58,062 nt of DNA from Chloroflexia bacterium (lineage in GTDB: Bacteria; Chloroflexota; Chloroflexia; Thermomicrobiales; CFX8): positions 1-58,062 of the forward strand of contig JAUIIK010000014.1 in NCBI GenBank assembly GCA_030431755.1. The letters run 5' to 3'. A program made the position numbers and the translations under genes. The notes beneath the pieces were generated by a model. That model was not told where the DNA came from and did not search any database. It saw only the letters and a program-made list of their open reading frames with translations. This document shows, one piece after another, positions 8,061-17,361 of the stretch; position 1 is the first letter of the stretch; each line of letters starts with the position of its first letter.

Positions 8061-11000
8061 ATGAAGATCAGACTGGCCGGCCGCTCGCTCACGGTGTCGA
8101 TTGCCCTCTGCACGGCGTTGCTCGCTGCGTCGCTGCCGATATCGCCGGGCCGGTTTCAAGCGCCCGCGCCATCCCCGGCGGTCGCCGCCTCGCTCTCGAT
8201 CCCGCACGTACCCGGCGAGCTAATCGTGCGCTTCGCCGAAGATGTGGACGAGGAAGCCCGCAAGGAGGCGCTCGCCACCGGCAACCTGACCGAGCTCCAG
8301 TCGCTCGACGAGATTGACGCCAAGATTCTCGAAACCGATCCGGACAACCTCGAATTCGTCCTGGCGGAGCTCAGTCTCGATCCGCGCATTCTCTACGCCG
8401 AGCCCAACTACCTGCTCTCAATTGACAGCGTGCCGGAGGATCCACAGTACCCGTTGCAGTGGAGCCTGGACAACACCGGCCAGGTCGTCGAAGGCAACCC
8501 CGGCATCCCGGACGCCGACATCGACGCGCCCGAAGCCTGGGAGATCACGACTGGCGACCCCGGCGTCATCGTCGCCGTGATCGACAGCGGCGTGAATTTC
8601 AACCATCCCGAATTTGGCGGGAACAGCCGCAGCAACCCGGCGATGTGGACGAATCCCGGCGAGATGTGTCCCGGATGCTCGACCGACGGCCTCGACAACG
8701 ACAACAACGGCTACATCGACGACTGGCGCGGCTGGGACTACGTGAACCTCGATAGCGACCCGCGCGACGACAACGGCCATGGCTCGCACGTCGCCGGCAT
8801 CCTCGGCGCGCGTGCCAACAATGGCGAGGGCGTCGCCGGCATCGCCTACGACACGACAATCATGGCCCTGAAGTCCTTCGGCGCGGGCGGGGGCGGAGCA
8901 ACCGGCGCGACGGCCGCGGCGGTCATCTACGCCGCCAACCACGGCGCGGACGTCATCAACGCCTCCTGGGGCGGCATCGCCCCGGCGATCGCGCTGCGGG
9001 ACGCCATCGAGTACGCCGGCCAGCAGGGGACGCTCTTTGTCGCGGCCGGCGGCAACGACGGCTTCGACACCGATCTGATCGGCCACTTCCCCTCGGCCTT
9101 GGACCTGAACAACCTCATCTCGGTCGGTGCGACGAACAACCGCGATGAGCTATCAGACTTCTCCAACTACGGCCTCAAGACGGTCGATCTCGGCGCGCCG
9201 GGCGAGGACATCTACGCGCCCTGGTACCGGGACGATCTGACGCTGCCCTACCGGCACGCTTCCGGCACCTCGATGGCCGCGCCACATGTTGCCGGCGTCG
9301 CGGCGCTGATCCAAGCCCAGTTCCCGGACGCCACGCCGCTCGGGATCAAGAACCTGATCCTGAACGCGGCGGACCCGAAAGAGTCGCTTGAGGGTCTGGT
9401 CAGCTCCGGCGCGCGGCTGAACGCGGCCAACGCCGTCACCTGTAGCAACGAACCGCAGGTCTGGGTCGACCGGCCGGTGCCGGGCTTCGCCGCCGTGCCG
9501 GGCGAGCCGGTGGAAGTGCGGGTACTGGCCTCGAACTGCGCCAGCCCGGATGGCGTCGTCGTCAGTGCCAGCGCCGGCGGCGAAGCCTTCGAGCTCACCG
9601 CCCAGGGCGGCGGGCTCTACACCGGCACGATGGTCCCAACCGACGCCGGCCAGATCGTTATCACTGCGGAAGCACGGCTTGGCGACCTCGTCGACACGCA
9701 TGCGGTCGCGGGAGAATCGGTCCTCAACTACCGCTTCCAGAATGACACCTTCGATTGGATCGACGCCACCGGCGGCACGCAAATCACCTTCGATGGTGAG
9801 CGGGACTTCCAGGTTCCAGCGGCGCTGCCATTCTCGTTTACCTTCTACAACCGCGCTTTCGATGAGCTGGTTGTCGGCGAGAATGGGCTGCTTGGCTTCG
9901 GGGGCACGAACGTCACGACCCCGTTGAACGCGGAGATCCCGGATGTCCTCGCGCCCAATGGCTTCATCGCGGCCTTCTGGGACAACCTCGATCTCGAGGA
10001 TGGCGGGGAGATCTGGTACGACACCGTCGGTGCAGCGCCGAACCGCCAGTTCGTCGTCTCCTGGATCGACATCCCGAACTCGATTCAATCGAGCGGAACG
10101 TCATCAAGCAGCGGCCCCTTCGATGGCATCACCTTCCAGATCATCCTGGAGGAGACATCGAACCACATCGTCTTCCAATATCTCGACGCCGACTTCAACC
10201 TCTCGAACATCGACTATGGCATCCGTGCCACCATCGGCGTCGAGCACTTCAGCGGCACGGTCGGCCGGCAGTTCTCCTACAACGAAGATGCTTTGCGCCC
10301 CTACGAGGGCACCCAGGCGCTCCGCCTGTCACTCCGCGATCCCGCGCAGCCGGAGATCCTGACCCGCGCATTGGACAACGCGGCAGTCGGCAAACCCTAT
10401 GCCCAGCAGCTAGCGGCCGACGGCGGCGCGTTGCCGTATACGTGGTCGCTTGTGGACGGTAGCCTGCCAGGCGGCATCGGCCTCGACGCAGCGACCGGCT
10501 ACGTCGCCGGCACAGCCTACGAGACGGGCAGCTTCCCATTCACCGTCCAGCTCACCGACGCCAACGGCGCGGCGGTCCAGCAGTTCTATGAGATCGACGT
10601 GGCCTCCGGCTACGAGTGGCTCGATGATGCCTATGGCTGGATCGACCCGACCGGCGGCGAACAGCTGCCCTTCACCCGTGACGATCAGGCCTTCACCAGA
10701 GACCTGCCCTTCACCTTCAACTACTTCGGGACGGACTACGACCAGTTCCAGATCAGCAGCAACGGCTACGTCGCCTTCACCGACGAGCGCGCGACGAGCT
10801 TCATCAATACTGACCTGCCCAACCCGCGCGATCCCAACGGCACGGTCGCCGTCTTCTGGGACGACCTCAGCCCTCAAGATGGCGGCAGCATCTGGATGGA
10901 CACCGTCGGCGAAGCGCCCAACCGCAAGGTCGTCGTCGCCTGGGTCGGCGTGCCGCGCTTCAAGGAGCACTTCGAGGGCACATTCCAGGTGATCTTCGAG

Positions 11001-12053
11001 GAGGGCACGAACGATATCGTCATGCAGTATGAGAACCTGAACTTCAACGACGAGAGCTACGACCTTGGCGCGTCGGCCACGATCGGCATCGAGAACGGCG
11101 ACGGGACCATCGGCCTCGAATTCTCGGTCGATGACCAGATCCCCGCGCAATACGTCGGCGAGACGGCCATCCGCTACACCAGCGGCGGCGCAGAGTTACC
11201 GCAGATCAACACCGCTGAGACATTGGCGGATGCCCAGTTCGGCGAGCCCTACTTCAGCCTGCTCTCGGCAGCCGGCGGCAGCCCGCCCTTCAGCTGGAAC
11301 GTGACCGGCGGCGAGTTCCCGCCGGGGCTAACGCTTGATCCTGCCACCGGCATGATCACCGGCGCGCCGGCGCAGACGGGCCTCTACACATTCACCGCCG
11401 AGGCTACCGATAGCGGCGAGCCCGCCCAGGCGGTCTCCAGCGAATTCACCATCGACGTCCTGCCGGACTACGAGATATCCGACGGGCTATTCGCCTGGAT
11501 CGACGGCCAGGAGGCCGCGACGCGGCTGGAGTTCGCCGGTGACGACGCGGCCGTCACCGTCCCGCTGCCCTTCACGTTCGAGTTCTACGGCGACGCTTTC
11601 GGCGAGGTCCAGGTCGGCACGAATGGCTACCTCGTCTTCGGCGACAGCGAAGCGCGCTCGCTCCGCAACATGCCGATCCCGACGCCGAGCGACCCGAACG
11701 GGATGATCGCCGTCCTCTGGGACGACCTCGATCCGGACAACGGCCAGGGCGTCTGGGTGAAGACCGTCGGCGAAGCGCCCAACCGCCGCTTCGTCGCGAC
11801 CTGGATCGACACAGCCCGCTTCAGGGAGATCGGCGCGGTGACGTTCCAGGTCATCCTGGAAGAGGGCACGGACCAGATCGTCTTCCAGTACCTGAACGTC
11901 TACTTCGATGACGAGCGCTATGACTACGGCGGCTCGGCGACGATCGGTCTCGAAACGCTGAACGGCACGCTCGGCAACCAGTTCAGCTTCGACACGCCGC
12001 TCCTCGGCCCCTACGAGGGGCAGAAGTCGATCGTCTTTACGGTTGTCGAGTAG
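8061..12053 (+). CDS. Secreted subtilisin-family (S8) serine protease with He_PIG and three repeated beta modules
   Basis: A 1330-aa exported protease. The N-terminus has a basic stretch, a hydrophobic signal core (SIALCTALLAASLPI), then an inhibitor-like propeptide (GELIVRFAEDVDEEARKEAL). The S8 domain (about 130-450) holds the triad: Asp175 in VAVIDSGVNFNHP, His240 in NGHGSHVAGI, Ser404 in SGTSMAAPHVAG, with oxyanion Asn332 in AAGGND. Downstream are three copies of a roughly 170-aa beta module (opening YxWIDxxGGxxxxF, with NGxxxFG and APNRxxVxWI motifs), separated by two putative-Ig (He_PIG-like) domains. ATG 8061 follows GAGGAAAAG; TTG 8013 and ATG 8040 are alternatives. It probably degrades extracellular protein. 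A CTAG-type MITE directly abuts its stop codon. Confidence 0.93.
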   Translation: MKIRLAGRSLTVSIALCTALLAASLPISPGRFQAPAPSPAVAASLSIPHVPGELIVRFAEDVDEEARKEALATGNLTELQSLDEIDAKILETDPDNLEFVLAELSLDPRILYAEPNYLLSIDSVPEDPQYPLQWSLDNTGQVVEGNPGIPDADIDAPEAWEITTGDPGVIVAVIDSGVNFNHPEFGGNSRSNPAMWTNPGEMCPGCSTDGLDNDNNGYIDDWRGWDYVNLDSDPRDDNGHGSHVAGILGARANNGEGVAGIAYDTTIMALKSFGAGGGGATGATAAAVIYAANHGADVINASWGGIAPAIALRDAIEYAGQQGTLFVAAGGNDGFDTDLIGHFPSALDLNNLISVGATNNRDELSDFSNYGLKTVDLGAPGEDIYAPWYRDDLTLPYRHASGTSMAAPHVAGVAALIQAQFPDATPLGIKNLILNAADPKESLEGLVSSGARLNAANAVTCSNEPQVWVDRPVPGFAAVPGEPVEVRVLASNCASPDGVVVSASAGGEAFELTAQGGGLYTGTMVPTDAGQIVITAEARLGDLVDTHAVAGESVLNYRFQNDTFDWIDATGGTQITFDGERDFQVPAALPFSFTFYNRAFDELVVGENGLLGFGGTNVTTPLNAEIPDVLAPNGFIAAFWDNLDLEDGGEIWYDTVGAAPNRQFVVSWIDIPNSIQSSGTSSSSGPFDGITFQIILEETSNHIVFQYLDADFNLSNIDYGIRATIGVEHFSGTVGRQFSYNEDALRPYEGTQALRLSLRDPAQPEILTRALDNAAVGKPYAQQLAADGGALPYTWSLVDGSLPGGIGLDAATGYVAGTAYETGSFPFTVQLTDANGAAVQQFYEIDVASGYEWLDDAYGWIDPTGGEQLPFTRDDQAFTRDLPFTFNYFGTDYDQFQISSNGYVAFTDERATSFINTDLPNPRDPNGTVAVFWDDLSPQDGGSIWMDTVGEAPNRKVVVAWVGVPRFKEHFEGTFQVIFEEGTNDIVMQYENLNFNDESYDLGASATIGIENGDGTIGLEFSVDDQIPAQYVGETAIRYTSGGAELPQINTAETLADAQFGEPYFSLLSAAGGSPPFSWNVTGGEFPPGLTLDPATGMITGAPAQTGLYTFTAEATDSGEPAQAVSSEFTIDVLPDYEISDGLFAWIDGQEAATRLEFAGDDAAVTVPLPFTFEFYGDAFGEVQVGTNGYLVFGDSEARSLRNMPIPTPSDPNGMIAVLWDDLDPDNGQGVWVKTVGEAPNRRFVATWIDTARFREIGAVTFQVILEEGTDQIVFQYLNVYFDDERYDYGGSATIGLETLNGTLGNQFSFDTPLLGPYEGQKSIVFTVVE

Positions 12054-12275
12054 CTAGTGCTCTGTTACTCATGAAGTGAAGGGATTATCCAACCTCACCA
12101 GGCAACTCAACCGTAACGAAACTGTCATTTCGAGAGGAGCGAGAAATCTCAGTTTTGCGCCAGAGCGACGTCAGACTGAGATTTCTCCCGCTGGTCGAAA
12201 TGACAAGGTTGATGCGTGTTGAGTCACCCGGGATGCGCCAGATCATAGATTAAATCATGTGTCACAGACCACTAG
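12054..12275. mobile_element. CTAG-bounded MITE, copy 1 (222 bp)
   Basis: The element begins CTAGTGCTCTGTTACTC and ends GTGTCACAGACCACTAG; its ends are inverted repeats over about 15 bp. Inside is a second, near-perfect inverted repeat, CATTTCGA...GAGAAATCTCAG facing CTGAGATTTCTC...TCGAAATGAC. A second copy lies at 23328-23548 with the same architecture. It encodes nothing. The terminal CTAG on both sides could be a 4-bp target duplication. The left end touches the subtilase stop codon; the right end overlaps the stop region of hicB. Confidence 0.82.
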
Positions 12276-12772
12276 TCGGTGTCCTTGAAGATGGATCGAG
12301 GGCTTGCGAGAAACGCGGCGCGCGCGTCATCGGGCGTAGCGTTCGTCGCCTGAGTGTCCGTGGCGCTGACTCGCGGTTCGAAGCTGCGGCGCACGATTGC
12401 TTCCGAGAGCATGCTCACGACTTGCTGATTCAAGCTCACGCCATCAAGCGCCGCGGACTCGACCAGACGACGATGTAGTGACTTCGGCAAGCGCACGTTG
12501 AAGCGGCCACTGTAGGTTTCGGGAAAACTCGGAAGCGGAATATCCCAACCGCTCTCGAGCGCCGTTTCGAGCCAGAGTGCCTTTGCCTCTGCTGCCATTG
12601 CGCCGAGCTCGTCGAGTGACTCCGCCTGCGTCATACATCCCGGAAGATCCGGGAATTCAATGACGTAGCCGCCATCATCCTCGTCCACTGTGACGACGAA
12701 CGGATAGTCGCGCTCGAGTAGGTCAGTCAGTTCTATGCCTGATTCTCTCACCCGTGACCTCATGCTACTCAT
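12272..12772 (-). CDS. hicB: HicB-family antitoxin
   Basis: A 166-aa antitoxin. Residues about 20-75 are the degenerate RNase-H-like HicB fold (YPFVVTVDEDDGGYVIEFPD, LPGCMTQAESLDELGAMAAEA). The C-terminal part has a ribbon-helix-helix-like DNA-binding domain (GRFNVRLPKSLHRRLVESAA, GVSLNQQVVSMLSEAI). The start ATG overlaps the end of hicA by 8 bp (ATGAGTAG), the usual translationally coupled toxin-first order. It should neutralise HicA and autorepress the operon. The right end of the CTAG MITE overlaps its last codons. Confidence 0.92.
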   Translation of the reverse strand: MSSMRSRVRESGIELTDLLERDYPFVVTVDEDDGGYVIEFPDLPGCMTQAESLDELGAMAAEAKALWLETALESGWDIPLPSFPETYSGRFNVRLPKSLHRRLVESAALDGVSLNQQVVSMLSEAIVRRSFEPRVSATDTQATNATPDDARAAFLASPRSIFKDTD

Positions 12773-13001
12773 CCAATCCCAGCCGCTCGCAAATCAAGTC
12801 GAGATAGCGGCGTTTCACTTTGCGGCCGCCGACTAATGGACCGGTGATTATTCCTTCTCCAGCCTTGCTAAACACGACGTGGCTACCGCGTTGGCGAGTC
12901 CGCTCCCATCCGAACATCTCCAAGAGACGCTCGACATCTCGAAAGGTCGCTTCAGACGGCCGCGCCCGAATTCGGTCGACGAGTTTCGTATCACGACTCA
13001 A
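12765..13001 (-). CDS. hicA: HicA-family mRNA interferase toxin
   Basis: A 78-aa protein of the HicA dsRBD-like fold, which cleaves mRNA and blocks translation when unbound. The core is RDVERLLEMFGWERTRQRGS followed by HVVF: the RxxGSH motif contains the catalytic His. The usual GxxxKxxYLxxI tail is present as GGRKVKRRYLDLICERLGL. The start is TTG at 12999-13001; no better start lies upstream. The gene precedes hicB with an 8-bp overlap. Confidence 0.9.
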   Translation of the reverse strand: MSRDTKLVDRIRARPSEATFRDVERLLEMFGWERTRQRGSHVVFSKAGEGIITGPLVGGRKVKRRYLDLICERLGLDE

Positions 13002-13020
13002 TACAACATCTCAGCTATCT

Positions 13021-13038
13021 TCATAGTACCGCTTATGG
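13021..13038 (-). promoter_or_regulatory. Inverted repeat upstream of hicAB, candidate autoregulatory operator
   Basis: TACC-gcttat-GGTA lies in an 18-bp near-palindrome (AGTACCGCTTATGGTACC), about 20-37 bp upstream of the hicA start codon. HicB proteins with a ribbon-helix-helix domain typically bind such short palindromes to repress their own operon. The assignment is by position and symmetry only. Confidence 0.45.
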
Positions 13039-13096
13039 TACCACGTGCGAATGCTCTGACAAACCAAATTCGAGGCGATTGCCGACGCCCGTCGTG

Positions 13097-13909
13097 TCAA
13101 CCGCGTTGCTCCAGGTCCTCGATGCGGACATCTGTGATGAACATGTGGCCGGGGGCGTGGGTGATCATCAGCTCCGGCTTGCTCGCCAGGGCGACGGCCT
13201 GGGGTGTGACACCGCAGGCCCAGAACACCGGCACGTCGCCAGGCTGTGACTGTGGCGGATCGCCCCAGTGGGGCGCGTCGAGATCGTCGATGCCCAGCGC
13301 GGCGGGATCGCCGGAATGAACCGGCGCGCCGTGGACATCGGGGTAGAGCCCGGTGATCTCGGTCGCGAGGTCGACAAGCTCGGCGGGCACGGGACGCATC
13401 GAGACGACCATCGGCCCCTGGAAGCGGCCAACCGGCGCGCACAGACGATTCGTGCGGTACATCGGGACGACGGTGTTCGCGTCGATGCTCCGCACCGGCA
13501 CACCAGCCGCAATCAGCGCCGGCTCGAAGGTGAACGAGCAGCCCAGGAGAAAGGCGACGAGATCATCCCGCCACCAGTCGCTGATGTCCGCCGGCTCGGC
13601 GACGAACTCACCCACCTCGAAGACCCGGTAACCCGGCAGGTCCGTGCGCAAATCAGCGCCCGGCGCGGTCTTCAAGGGCGTCGGCGAGCCGGCCTCGGTG
13701 ACATCGAGCAGTGGACAGGGTTTCGGGTTCTGCCGGCAGAACTCCAGGAAATCCCCGGCGTCGCTCTCCGGGAGAATCGCCAGATTCGCTTGGACATAAC
13801 CTGTAGCCATGCCGGCCGTCTGCTGGGCCCAGTGCCCGGCGCGAATCGCCGCGCGGGCCTGCGCGGGTGAAAGTGCGCCAATCTCATTGAGCGTTGGTGT
13901 CGCGGTCAT
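13097..13909 (-). CDS. Putative hydro-lyase, DUF1445 / D-glutamate cyclase-like family
   Basis: A 270-aa protein covering the whole length of the DUF1445 'putative hydro-lyase' family. Diagnostic runs are [59 protein letters not shown]-type [19 protein letters not shown] and, near the end, [18 protein letters not shown] followed by [12 protein letters not shown]. Mammalian relatives have D-glutamate cyclase activity; the bacterial substrate is not settled. ATG at 13907-13909. No functional partner is evident nearby. Confidence 0.9.
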   Translation of the reverse strand: MTATPTLNEIGALSPAQARAAIRAGHWAQQTAGMATGYVQANLAILPESDAGDFLEFCRQNPKPCPLLDVTEAGSPTPLKTAPGADLRTDLPGYRVFEVGEFVAEPADISDWWRDDLVAFLLGCSFTFEPALIAAGVPVRSIDANTVVPMYRTNRLCAPVGRFQGPMVVSMRPVPAELVDLATEITGLYPDVHGAPVHSGDPAALGIDDLDAPHWGDPPQSQPGDVPVFWACGVTPQAVALASKPELMITHAPGHMFITDVRIEDLEQRG

Positions 13910-13989
13910 GGTTGGTCCGCCCGTTCATGTATGCGCTGCTGCTACTGGTTGATTCTAGACGCTCGCACACAGCAGGCGCGGAAAAGGGC

Positions 13990-14027
13990 GACCGCCGGCC
14001 CTGTTGGTGTGGGGGAGGCCGGCGGTC
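13990..14027. repeat. Perfect 11-bp stem hairpin
   Basis: GACCGCCGGCC at 13990-14000 pairs with GGCCGGCGGTC at 14017-14027 across a 16-nt loop, in the intergenic region upstream of the hydro-lyase gene. Both neighbours are on the minus strand. It may be a second terminator for the NHL gene or a leader structure of the hydro-lyase transcript. Confidence 0.45.
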
Positions 14028-14116
14028 AGAAGGGGAAAGATCAAGGGTGTTGGGGGTCACCCTCTGATAGATAGACGTCGGTTCGATTCGATTTGTTCCC
14101 TGCTTCCGTTGTGATC

Positions 14117-14144
14117 TGCCGGTCCCGCTCATACGGGACCGGCA
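14117..14144 (-). terminator. Candidate terminator hairpin of the NHL-repeat gene
   Basis: TGCCGGTCCCG (14117-14127) and CGGGACCGGCA (14134-14144) form a perfect 11-bp stem with a 6-nt loop, starting 27 bp past the stop codon of the minus-strand gene. A U-tract is missing, so it may need Rho or simply stabilise the 3' end. Confidence 0.6.
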
Positions 14145-14170
14145 GCCGTTGATCGCAGTGCCCTCACACG

Positions 14171-16972
14171 CTAGGGCACGGGCACGAACTTCTGCACCCG
14201 GAAGTTAGCAACATCCAGGACGTAGACAGCCCCGGCGGCGTCGACCTCGACCCGGTAGGGCGAGATGAACTGGCCGTTGCCGCTCCCGGCGATGCCAAAC
14301 TGCGCGAGGTAGCCGCCGTCCGGCGTGAACTTCTGGACGCGGTCGTTGTCGACGTCGACGACATAGACATAACCGTCGTCATCGACATCGATGCCAACCG
14401 GGCCATCGAACTGCCCGTTGCCGGTCCCGACACTGCCCCACTGGCCGAGGTAGTTGCCATCAAGATCGAAGTACTGGACACGGTAGTTGTCGCTGTCGAC
14501 AACGTAGACGGTGTCGCCATGGACCGCGATACCGGATGGAGCGTCGAACTCGCCATTGCCGTTGCCGTTGATGCCCCACTGGTTCATGTACGTGCCATCG
14601 CTGGCGAACTTCTGGACGCGGTCATTACCGTTGTCGACGACGTAGATGTTGCCGCTGCTATCGACAGCGACGGCCCACGGGCCATCGAACTGGCCGTTGC
14701 CCGTACCGAAGTTGCCCCACTCGGTCACGAAGCTTCCGGCCTGGGTGTACTTGAGCACCTTGCTGTTGCCGGTGTCGGCGACATAGATGTGCCCGTCCGG
14801 GCTGGCAACAACCGCGACCGGCGCATCCAGTTGACCGACCCCGGAGCCCTGCTCACCGATATCAGCAAGCCAGTTGCCGCTCGGATCGAACTTCTGGATA
14901 CGATCGTGGAAGACATCCGTCACGTAGCTGTTGCCGCTCGCGTCGAGCGCCATCCCGAGGGTGAACGGTCCGAGACGGCCGCGCCGGTCGTCCTGGAACT
15001 GATCGAGATAGGTCCCATCGTTCGCGAACTTCTGCAACCGGTCGTTGCCGTAGTCGATGACATAGAGATTGTCGGCGTTGTCGACGGCAATCATCGTCGG
15101 GTTCTGGAGCTCGCCATCGTTCGTGCCGACAGTGCCCCAGGTAGCCAGGAACGTGCCGGTGTGGTCGAACTCCTGAACGCGCTCGTTGCCATTGTCGACG
15201 ACGAAGACGTGCCCGGCGCTGTCGATGGCGATGCCGGCCGGGAAGACAAACTCCCCGTCGCCAGTTCCGTTCATGCCCCACTTGGTCAGGTAGGTTCCGG
15301 TGCTGTCGAACTTCTGGACGCGGTTGTTGAAGACTTCAGTGACATAGATGTTGTCGCCGCCGTCGACGGCGATGCCGTAGGGCCAGTTGAACTGGCCATT
15401 GCCTACCCCGCCTGAGCCAAACTCATCCAGCGGCGTGCCGTTCGCGTTGAAGATTTGCACGCGGTTATTGCCCGCGTCGGCGACCAGGACACGGCCGTTG
15501 CTATCAATGGCGATGCCATAGGGGGCATTGAATTGGCCGAGCGCGGCCCCGGCGGAGCCCCACTGCGTCTGGTACGCGCCGTGGGAGTCGAACTTCTGGA
15601 CGCGGTTGTTGGCGGTGTCAACGACGTAGACGTAACCGTTGGCATCGACCGCGACACCTGAGGGATCAGTGAACTCGCTATTGCTATTGCCAACGCTGCC
15701 CCAGCGGGTCATGAACTCGCCGCCGGTCGTGTACTTCTGGACGCGGTCCGTGCCGGTCTCGGTGATGAAGAGCTCGCCGGTCGCGCTAATCGCGATGCCG
15801 TTCGGATTGTCGAAGGTGCTCGTCGTGTCGATCGCCTCGCCCCACTGGTCGTCGTAGCTGTAGTTCAGCGCGGGTTCCGGTGTCGGCGTGACGGTCGGCT
15901 CGACTGTCGGTTCAACCGTCGGCTCGGCAGTCACCGTCGCGGACGGTTCGACAGTTGGTTCTTCCGTCGATGTCGCCGTCGCGGTGCTCGTCGGCTCCGG
16001 AGTGGCCGTGCCACCCTCGGCCGGGATCTGGACATAGCGCCAGTCGTAGTAATGCTGGCCGACGTTGCCAGCCTCGACCTGCCAACCGGATGGGTTGTCC
16101 GGAGTGAAGGTCAGGCAGCGACGCTCGAAGCACTGGAGTAGGACATCCTTGTAGGTACCGGCAACCTTCACATTGGCCCAGTAAGCCTCGGTGATCGGCA
16201 GGCCGGTCGCATAGAAGGGGTCCTCAAAGAGCGGGGCGTAGCCGTACTCATCGAAGGCATAGATGGTGCCCGAAGAGTTCATGAATGCCCAGAATGGCGA
16301 GGCAACCTGGTGGTCGATACCCGGCACGACGACGTGGTGGGCAGCCGAGACGCCGGCAGCCGCTAGCGCTGGGTCATCACTGATGACGCCGGCCTGGTTG
16401 ACACGCTGGGTGATTGTCGAGCCGCTCGGGAGCGCGGGCTCACCGGTCAGCATGGCAATCGTCTCGTAGGTTGGGCCGGTCGGATCGTCCGCGTCGCCGG
16501 CGACATTGCCGGTTGCGGGATCGTGCTGCTCGAACATGTTGTCGCCGAGCTGCAGGTTTCCGGTGATCAGCTCGACGACAAGCAGACCGTTGGTGACATA
16601 CCAGGGCGAATCCTGGTCGCCGGCCGGATTGGTGATCTCCATGCGGCTCTTGTCAAAGTACTGCACCGTGCGCATGCCGCCGGGCGCTTCCGCGTACTCC
16701 TCGGACATCGAACCGGTGAAGCCATCGGGCCCCCAGAGCCAGGTGCGATCCTCGGTGCCGATTGCGACCGGCTGATCGGTTCGCGCCCAGGTCTTCTTGA
16801 AATGCGGATTGGCCGGTTCCGCCGCCGATGCTTGCAGCAGGGCAACGAAGACCAGCACGAAGGTCAGGCCGAAAATCGCCACGAGGCGGCGCGGACTGCC
16901 GACGAAGAGATCCGGCCGCGGGGAGACCCCGCCACCTCGATCTCGGTTGAATGCAAACTGTACGCGCGTCAT
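14171..16972 (-). CDS. Secreted NHL-repeat protein with Chloroflexota N-terminal module
   Basis: A 933-aa exported protein. After a signal/anchor segment (FGLTFVLVFVALLQASAAEP) comes a module of about 265 residues that is shared with the clostripain-like protein at 40.5 kb and ends QCFERRCLTFTPDNPSGW then EAGNVGQHYY. A Thr/Pro/Glu-rich linker (PTVEPTVEPTVTPTPEP) leads to twelve NHL repeats of about 47 aa (consensus PxGIAVDxxGxVYVVDxxNxRVQKF), enough for two six-bladed propellers. Such domains bind protein or glycan ligands at the cell surface. ATG 16972 is preferred to the preceding GTG because GAGGAG lies 6 nt upstream. The ligand is unknown. Confidence 0.9.
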   Translation of the reverse strand: MTRVQFAFNRDRGGGVSPRPDLFVGSPRRLVAIFGLTFVLVFVALLQASAAEPANPHFKKTWARTDQPVAIGTEDRTWLWGPDGFTGSMSEEYAEAPGGMRTVQYFDKSRMEITNPAGDQDSPWYVTNGLLVVELITGNLQLGDNMFEQHDPATGNVAGDADDPTGPTYETIAMLTGEPALPSGSTITQRVNQAGVISDDPALAAAGVSAAHHVVVPGIDHQVASPFWAFMNSSGTIYAFDEYGYAPLFEDPFYATGLPITEAYWANVKVAGTYKDVLLQCFERRCLTFTPDNPSGWQVEAGNVGQHYYDWRYVQIPAEGGTATPEPTSTATATSTEEPTVEPSATVTAEPTVEPTVEPTVTPTPEPALNYSYDDQWGEAIDTTSTFDNPNGIAISATGELFITETGTDRVQKYTTGGEFMTRWGSVGNSNSEFTDPSGVAVDANGYVYVVDTANNRVQKFDSHGAYQTQWGSAGAALGQFNAPYGIAIDSNGRVLVADAGNNRVQIFNANGTPLDEFGSGGVGNGQFNWPYGIAVDGGDNIYVTEVFNNRVQKFDSTGTYLTKWGMNGTGDGEFVFPAGIAIDSAGHVFVVDNGNERVQEFDHTGTFLATWGTVGTNDGELQNPTMIAVDNADNLYVIDYGNDRLQKFANDGTYLDQFQDDRRGRLGPFTLGMALDASGNSYVTDVFHDRIQKFDPSGNWLADIGEQGSGVGQLDAPVAVVASPDGHIYVADTGNSKVLKYTQAGSFVTEWGNFGTGNGQFDGPWAVAVDSSGNIYVVDNGNDRVQKFASDGTYMNQWGINGNGNGEFDAPSGIAVHGDTVYVVDSDNYRVQYFDLDGNYLGQWGSVGTGNGQFDGPVGIDVDDDGYVYVVDVDNDRVQKFTPDGGYLAQFGIAGSGNGQFISPYRVEVDAAGAVYVLDVANFRVQKFVPVP

Positions 16973-17202
16973 CACGCGCTCCTCTCCGTTGAGTAACGTG
17001 TCCTCGGCCGGGCGCGGGGATCATCCCCGGCGTCCTGGCCGGCCTGTTACTAGGACAGGAGCGGCGCTGAGTTCTTACAGTTTCGAGATGAGATCGCCAG
17101 CTTTGGCCGCAGCGCCTAAAGGAATCTGCCGGCATCATGCGTGTGTCGCTACTTGCATCAACGCCCGATAGGCCCGCGGTTGGGGACTCATCGGCGCGCA
17201 TC

Positions 17203-17272
17203 GGAGGGGCGGAGTTCATATCCACCCGGCTCGGGGCTTGCATTCGTACGTGGGCGGAGATGAACTCCACCC
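17203..17272. repeat. Pair of class 2 REP-like hairpins
   Basis: Two units with stem GGGxGGAG and CTCCACCC-type arms: 17203-17227 (GGAGGGGCGGAGTTCATATC then CACCC) and 17250-17272 (GTGGGCGGAGATGAACTCCA then CCC). They are degenerate copies of the cleaner palindrome at 21472-21500. Confidence 0.6.
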
Positions 17273-17361
17273 TTCATGCATCACGTTAAGCCGTTCGCTT
17301 ACCGTGCGCCCGAGATCTGGCGACACCCAGTGCCATGCAGCAGACGCGACAGCAACAACAT

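Noticed and set aside
14076-14096. GGTTCGATT sequence that recalls a tRNA T-loop
   Set aside because: No acceptor stem, anticodon arm or D-arm can be drawn around it; the similarity is limited to the T-loop word.
15861-16010. Short tandem DNA repeats in the NHL gene considered as a microsatellite or CRISPR-like array
   Set aside because: They encode the Pro-Thr-Val-Glu linker between the N-terminal module and the propeller; ordinary low-complexity coding sequence.
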